Part shown: piece after piece, positions 28,152-32,822 of the stretch
Position numbering within the stretch: position 1 is the stretch's first letter
How the letters are laid out: each line of letters starts with the position of its first letter
DNA from: an uncultured Acidimicrobiales bacterium
GTDB taxonomy: Bacteria > Actinomycetota > Acidimicrobiia > Acidimicrobiales > UBA10347
DNA length: 32,822 bases
Reading direction: 5' to 3'
Assembly (NCBI GenBank): GCA_938015575.1
Contig: CALLPT010000146.1
Location: forward strand, 1 to 32,822
Translations under genes and position numbers: made by a program
Notes under the pieces: generated by a model
Databases searched by the model: none
Seen by the model: the letters and a program-made list of their open reading frames with translations, nothing else
What the model was told of the DNA's origin: nothing

Positions 28152-29288
28152 ATGTCGACTCCCGCACCTGACCAGCCCGTGACCGGCGACGAACTGACTC
28201 GCCGCATCATCGAACCCGACGACTTCATCGCCGATACCGAGGCATTCGTCGACGTGCGTATCGAGCGCAGCCAGGGCAAAGCGAGCTACTCGTTCATCGG
28301 GCCGGGCGTCAGCCAGAACGCCGATCAGAAGATCAACCTGACCGTGCCCCACGGCTTCAACGTCGGGGCGGCCTCGATGCCGAGCGGCGTGGTCAACAAC
28401 CCCCACCTGCACTACACCGCCGAGGTCTTCATCTGCACCCGCGGCAGCTTCCGGATCGACATCGGCCGCAACGGCGAACAGTCGGTTGACCTTGGCGTTG
28501 GCGACGTGTTCGTCGCGCCGACCTGGGTGTTCCGCGGCTTCACGAACACCGGCGCTGACGACAGTTGGGTTTTCGTCGTGCTCGGCGGCGACGACACCGG
28601 CGGCATCATCTGGTCGCCCGACGTGCTGCGCGAAGCGGCCGATACCGGCCTGCACCTGGCACCGGACAACTCGCTGATCGATGCCGCCGCCGGTCAAGAC
28701 ACAACCGGCGCCGTGGAACCAGTTGACGACGTCGACCTGCAGGGAATCGACAGCTACACCGATCGAGAGTTGGCCGCGCATCTGGTCGCCGCCGGGGACC
28801 GGTCGTGGAGCAGGCGAGCGATGTTGTCATCGGTGCTCGATGGACACGGCGCTGAACTTGCCTCCGTGCTCGGCCATGGCATGTCCGAAGATCGCCGTCA
28901 GCGGGCCCCGATCATGACCGCACAAGGCTTCTCGATCGAGTGGTTACGCGTCGAGCCTGGGTGCTCGACAGCCCTGCATCGCATCCAGGAATCACAGGTC
29001 CTGTTGCTGACCGAAGGCGACTGGCAAGTGAGTCTGAATCGTGGCGATGACCAGGTCGACGCGAAACCCGCGACCGGGTCGGTCGTGTCGGTCCCCGAGG
29101 GCGCCTGGCGAAACTTCAGCAATGTCGGAAGCGATGTTGCCGTCGCCGCCGTCGTCTGTGGCACCGACAGCCCCAATCACATCGAATGGGCACCCGAAGT
29201 CGTGGCGGCAGCTCGAGCGGCAGGCTGGGTCCGCGATGCGAACGGCAAGGTTGCGCCGATCTCGTTGTTGCCGGGAGGACGAGCATGA
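28152..29288 (+). CDS. Bicupin-domain protein
   Basis: Two cupin halves: NNPHLHYTAEVFICTRGSFRIDIG...GDVFVAPTWVFRGFTN and PGCSTALHRIQESQVLLLTEGDWQVSL...VPEGAWRNFSN. Confidence 0.75.
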   Translation: MSTPAPDQPVTGDELTRRIIEPDDFIADTEAFVDVRIERSQGKASYSFIGPGVSQNADQKINLTVPHGFNVGAASMPSGVVNNPHLHYTAEVFICTRGSFRIDIGRNGEQSVDLGVGDVFVAPTWVFRGFTNTGADDSWVFVVLGGDDTGGIIWSPDVLREAADTGLHLAPDNSLIDAAAGQDTTGAVEPVDDVDLQGIDSYTDRELAAHLVAAGDRSWSRRAMLSSVLDGHGAELASVLGHGMSEDRRQRAPIMTAQGFSIEWLRVEPGCSTALHRIQESQVLLLTEGDWQVSLNRGDDQVDAKPATGSVVSVPEGAWRNFSNVGSDVAVAAVVCGTDSPNHIEWAPEVVAAARAAGWVRDANGKVAPISLLPGGRA

Positions 29289-30037
29289 GCGACCAGACGG
29301 AACTCCGCGTGGTGTTGCTGCCTGGCAGCCTGTGCGACGAACGTCTTTTCCTGCACCAGATCGCGGCACTCGAAGATGCCGGCCACGACGTGATCGTCGC
29401 CCAGTTGCGCCCGCACATCTCGATCGAGGCCATGGCCGAGCATGTTGCCAGCGTTGTTGACGGACCTTTCGTCGCCGTTGGTCTATCGCTCGGCGCCATC
29501 GTGGCCGCCGAACTGATCGCACACTGTCCGGAGCGGTTGCTCGGCGTGGCGCTGCTCGACACCAACCTCGACGAACCGTCGGCCGAACAGGTCGAGACCC
29601 GTCGGGTCTGGGAGACCACCGTCCGATCCGGCAAGCTCTGGCAACTGGTGGCCCAAGAGCTGGTGCCGGCGCAGACATCATTCCCCGAACGCCACGGCCA
29701 ACTGATCTTCGCGATGGCCGAAACGGCCAGTTCGGCCGGCTTCCTCAGCGACAACCACGCCTTGCTGCATCGACACGACCGCCGGGGCTTGCTCGCCGAT
29801 CTCGACGCACCCATCCTCATTGCCTGTGGCGACGAAGACATCGTCTGCCCGCCGGCGCTGCATCAGGCCCTCGCCGAGCAGCATCCCCGCGCCCGTTTCG
29901 AGCGCATCGTGCGCGCCGGACATCTGGCAACGATCGACCAACCAGCTGCGGTGAGCGACCTGCTCATCGGCTGGCTCGAACAGATCTCCACCGAGATCAA
30001 AACCCTGGAGGGAAACCATGCACACGACCCCGCATAG
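29285..30037 (+). CDS. Alpha/beta-fold hydrolase
   Basis: LLPGSLCDERLF, nucleophile elbow GLSLG, GDEDIVCPP, AGHLATIDQP; ATGA overlap with bicupin. Confidence 0.88.
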   Translation: MSDQTELRVVLLPGSLCDERLFLHQIAALEDAGHDVIVAQLRPHISIEAMAEHVASVVDGPFVAVGLSLGAIVAAELIAHCPERLLGVALLDTNLDEPSAEQVETRRVWETTVRSGKLWQLVAQELVPAQTSFPERHGQLIFAMAETASSAGFLSDNHALLHRHDRRGLLADLDAPILIACGDEDIVCPPALHQALAEQHPRARFERIVRAGHLATIDQPAAVSDLLIGWLEQISTEIKTLEGNHAHDPA

Positions 30038-32735
30038 GTGGCGACGTCTGCTCGCCATCCTCTTTGCGTTCGTCATGTTCGCCGCGGCGTGCGGCGGCAG
30101 CGACGGCGCAGAGAGCGCCGACGACGCTCCCGCAGCGTCTGAATCGGACTCGTCGAGTTCGTCGTCAGATGACGATGCCGCGATGGACGAAGACGACGAC
30201 GCTATGGAAGACGACGAGCCAGAGCCGACGCCAGAACCGGTCGAGATCGACCAGTCCACCGTGATCAGCGATGAATGCTCCATTCCGAACCCCGACGACG
30301 AAGTCGAGATCGACATCATTGGCTGGGAGTTTCCGATCGTCACGCAGTACGCGGACGAGTTCGAGGACTGCGAAGACGGCAACTATGCCTTCAACTACCA
30401 GTTCCTCGACAGCCAGGCGGCTCGTGAGCAGATGACGCTCGACGCGTCGACCGGCTCACCTGAATTCGAGCTCTACCAGGGCTCGAACGCGTTCATCATC
30501 GAGCTGGCGAACCAGGGCTACCTGATGCCGCTCAACGACCTCATCGCCAAGTACGGCGACGAGTACGGACTGAGCGAAATCGACCAGGCGTTCTTCGACT
30601 TCGCGTCGATCGACGGCAATGTCTACGCGATCCCTGCCGTGTCGAACACGATGCACGTGTTCTACAACGAGCCCGCACTCGCCGACATCGGCGTCGACGT
30701 GCCAACGACCTTCGCCGAAGCACTCGATGCGTGCCCGACGATCCAGGCCGCCGGTTACGACATCGGCTTCCTCTACATGCTGTCCGCCGGTTGGGCATGG
30801 CAGATCGAGTTCGACTCGGTGCTCGGTTCGCTCGGCAAGACCAACATCGATCCGGTGACCGGCGCTCCTCAGTTCAACAGTCCTGAGGGCATCGAAGCCG
30901 CCAACATCCTCAAGGACATGCACGATGTCTGTGGTGGCGGCGCTGCTGGCACCTACAGCACCGATGACGTGCAGGCTGCGTTCCAGACCGGCGAAGCGAT
31001 CCTGGGTCACACCTGGGCGTCGCGTGCTGCTGCGATGGATGACGAAGAGGCTTCGACCGAAGTCGGCAACATCCAGTTCGCTCCTGCCTTGAGCAGTGGC
31101 GGCAGCGTGCTTGCTGCTCCGGCCTACATCGACGGCTGGGGCATTCCGGTCGGCACCCCTGCCGACAAGATCGACGAGATCTTCCTGGCGATCATGGGCG
31201 CCACCGACCGCGAGTCGCAGGAAGCTGCGGCCGAGTTCGGTCTCGTGACCCGCTCTGGCGTGACCAACCCGAACGGTCCTCGTGACGGCGCTGCTGCCGA
31301 GGCCAGCCTGGTCAACGGTCGTGGACCGGACCTTGCACACCCTGCTGCGGGCATCGCTCGCGCCAAGCTGGGCGAAGCACTGGTGACCATCCTTGATGGC
31401 ACTGATCCCGCCGATGCACTTGCTGCTGCCGAAGAGGCCTACCTCGCCGAAGCTGGCGATCAGGGTCTGCTCGGCGACGCAGGCGGCGACGGTGAATCCG
31501 CCGCGGCGATCTCGTTCGACGAGGTCATCAGCGACGAGTGCGCGATCCCACCCGTCGATGGCTTCGAACTCGACGTCATCGGTTGGGAGTTCCCGATCGT
31601 GACCCAGTACGCCGAGGAACTCGAGGACTGTGAAGATGGCGGTTACGAGCTGAACTACCAGTTCCTCGACAGCACCGCCGCTCGCGAGCAGATGACCCTC
31701 GACGCTTCGACCGGTGAACCCGAGTTCGAGCTTTACCAGGGCTCCAACGCGTTCATCATCGAGCTGGCGAACCAGGGCTACCTGATGCCACTCAACGATC
31801 TGATCGAGAAGTACTCGAGCACCTTTGGTCTCGACGAGATCGACCAGGCGTTCTTCGACTTCGCGTCGATCGACGGCAACATCTACTCGGTGCCAATGGT
31901 GTCGAACACGATGCACCTGTTCTACAACGAGACCGAGATGAACAATCTCGGCCTCGAGGTGCCGACGACGTTCGCCGAGGCGTTCGAGACCTGTGCGGCG
32001 ATCCAAGATGCTGGCTACGACATCGGCTTCTTGTACATGTTGTCGGCCGGTTGGGCGTGGCAGATCGAGTTCGATTCGGTCCTCGGCGCCAACGGCCTCG
32101 ACCCGATCGACCCGGTCAGTGGTCAGCCGAACTTCAACAGCCCTGAGGGCATCGAAGCAGCGAACCTGCTGAAGCAGATGCACGACGACTGTGGTGGCGG
32201 CGCTGCTGGTACCTACAGCACCGACGATGTGCAGGCAGCGTTCCAGACCGGCGAAGCGATCCTGGGTCACACCTGGGCGTCGCGTGCTGCTGCGATGGAC
32301 GATCCCGAAGCATCGACGGTGGTCGGCGACATGCAGTTCGCACCTGCGCTGGCAACCACCGGCGACGTGCTTGCTGCTCCGGCCTACATCGACGGCTGGG
32401 GCATCCCGGCCGGCACGCCCGAGGACAAGGTCGAAACGATCTTCCTCGCGATGATGGCAGCCACCGACCGCGAGTCGCAGGAAGCTGCGGCCGAGTTCGG
32501 CCTGGTAACCCGTGACGGAGTCACCAACGAGAACGGCCCTCGCGATGGCGCTGCTGCGGCAGCCAGCCTCGTGAACGGTCGTGGCCCGGACCTCACCCAT
32601 CCGGCCGCCGGCATTGCCCGCGCCAAGCTGGGCGAAGCACTGGTCACCATCCTCGATGGCACCGACCCGGCCGACGCACTCGCGGCGGCCGAAGAGGCCT
32701 ACCTCGCCGAAGCCGGCGAACAGGGCCTCCTGTAA
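30018..32735 (+). CDS. ABC transporter extracellular solute-binding lipoprotein with two tandem SBP domains
   Basis: Lipoprotein-type signal (LLAILFAFVMFAAACGG), acidic linker, two about 400-aa copies (IGWEFPIVTQYA..., DRESQEAAAEFGLVTR... each present twice). Confidence 0.88.
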   Translation: MHTTPHRWRRLLAILFAFVMFAAACGGSDGAESADDAPAASESDSSSSSSDDDAAMDEDDDAMEDDEPEPTPEPVEIDQSTVISDECSIPNPDDEVEIDIIGWEFPIVTQYADEFEDCEDGNYAFNYQFLDSQAAREQMTLDASTGSPEFELYQGSNAFIIELANQGYLMPLNDLIAKYGDEYGLSEIDQAFFDFASIDGNVYAIPAVSNTMHVFYNEPALADIGVDVPTTFAEALDACPTIQAAGYDIGFLYMLSAGWAWQIEFDSVLGSLGKTNIDPVTGAPQFNSPEGIEAANILKDMHDVCGGGAAGTYSTDDVQAAFQTGEAILGHTWASRAAAMDDEEASTEVGNIQFAPALSSGGSVLAAPAYIDGWGIPVGTPADKIDEIFLAIMGATDRESQEAAAEFGLVTRSGVTNPNGPRDGAAAEASLVNGRGPDLAHPAAGIARAKLGEALVTILDGTDPADALAAAEEAYLAEAGDQGLLGDAGGDGESAAAISFDEVISDECAIPPVDGFELDVIGWEFPIVTQYAEELEDCEDGGYELNYQFLDSTAAREQMTLDASTGEPEFELYQGSNAFIIELANQGYLMPLNDLIEKYSSTFGLDEIDQAFFDFASIDGNIYSVPMVSNTMHLFYNETEMNNLGLEVPTTFAEAFETCAAIQDAGYDIGFLYMLSAGWAWQIEFDSVLGANGLDPIDPVSGQPNFNSPEGIEAANLLKQMHDDCGGGAAGTYSTDDVQAAFQTGEAILGHTWASRAAAMDDPEASTVVGDMQFAPALATTGDVLAAPAYIDGWGIPAGTPEDKVETIFLAMMAATDRESQEAAAEFGLVTRDGVTNENGPRDGAAAAASLVNGRGPDLTHPAAGIARAKLGEALVTILDGTDPADALAAAEEAYLAEAGEQGLL
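30262..31472 (+). repeat. Intragenic direct duplication, copy 1 of SBP domain
   Basis: Aligns to 31524-32732 at an offset of 1260 nt (1263 before a one-codon difference near the start). Confidence 0.9.
31524..32732 (+). repeat. Intragenic direct duplication, copy 2 of SBP domain
   Basis: Aligns to 30262-31472. Confidence 0.9.
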
Positions 32736-32747
32736 TCAACCACTGAC

Positions 32748-32797
32748 GAACGGTCGGGAGGCCGCCTCGCCCACGCGACGGCGACCTCCCACCGTTC
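32748..32797 (+). terminator. Strong GC-rich hairpin, probable transcription terminator
   Basis: GAACGGTCGGGAGGCCGCC ... GGCGACCTCCCACCGTTC pair with one bulge and one G-T/mismatch position; no clear U-tract. Confidence 0.6.
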
Positions 32798-32822
32798 TGT
32801 GGACATTTGACGCCACATGTTG

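Noticed and set aside
30456-32600. 714-aa antisense ORF opposite the SBP gene (itself internally repetitive)
   Set aside because: High-GC codon mirror of the sense gene; its repeats simply reflect the sense duplication; no recognisable domain.

Overview
High-GC actinobacterial window, probably Acidimicrobiia/Ilumatobacter-like (inferred from gene content only). Left to right it holds: the 5' part of a membrane-anchored molybdopterin oxidoreductase (minus strand, runs off the window and is absent from the ORF track); a LuxR-type HTH protein and a 56-aa small protein; sigK-like ECF sigma factor with an RskA-like anti-sigma factor; a VOC protein; a large secreted metallophosphoesterase with DNRLRE-like repeats; ligA; a compact HelD/HelR-like helicase; a PASTA receptor kinase homologue with a lost catalytic Asp (HRD to HQG); an SCP2-like protein; gatCAB; a NUDIX hydrolase; lhr; then an accessory catabolic locus (about 23.8-32.8 kb). 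That locus has a double NTF2/SnoaL-like protein, a LacI regulator, a HisD/HpsN-like dehydrogenase, an SDR, a bicupin, an alpha/beta hydrolase and a lipoprotein made of two tandem copies of an ABC solute-binding domain. The most unusual signals are: (i) a ladder of three 14-nt mini-ORFs (ATG GGY ACY GTC TGA, each TGATG-overlapped) between the HisD-like and SDR genes; (ii) the in-frame duplicated solute-binding protein (period 1260 nt); (iii) the PASTA pseudokinase; (iv) perfect palindromes at 1588, 23830 and 25037; (v) a 29-nt tandem repeat between ligA and helD; (vi) recurrent TANNNT-N6-RTG leaderless-type starts. No tRNA, rRNA, CRISPR array or transposase was recognised.
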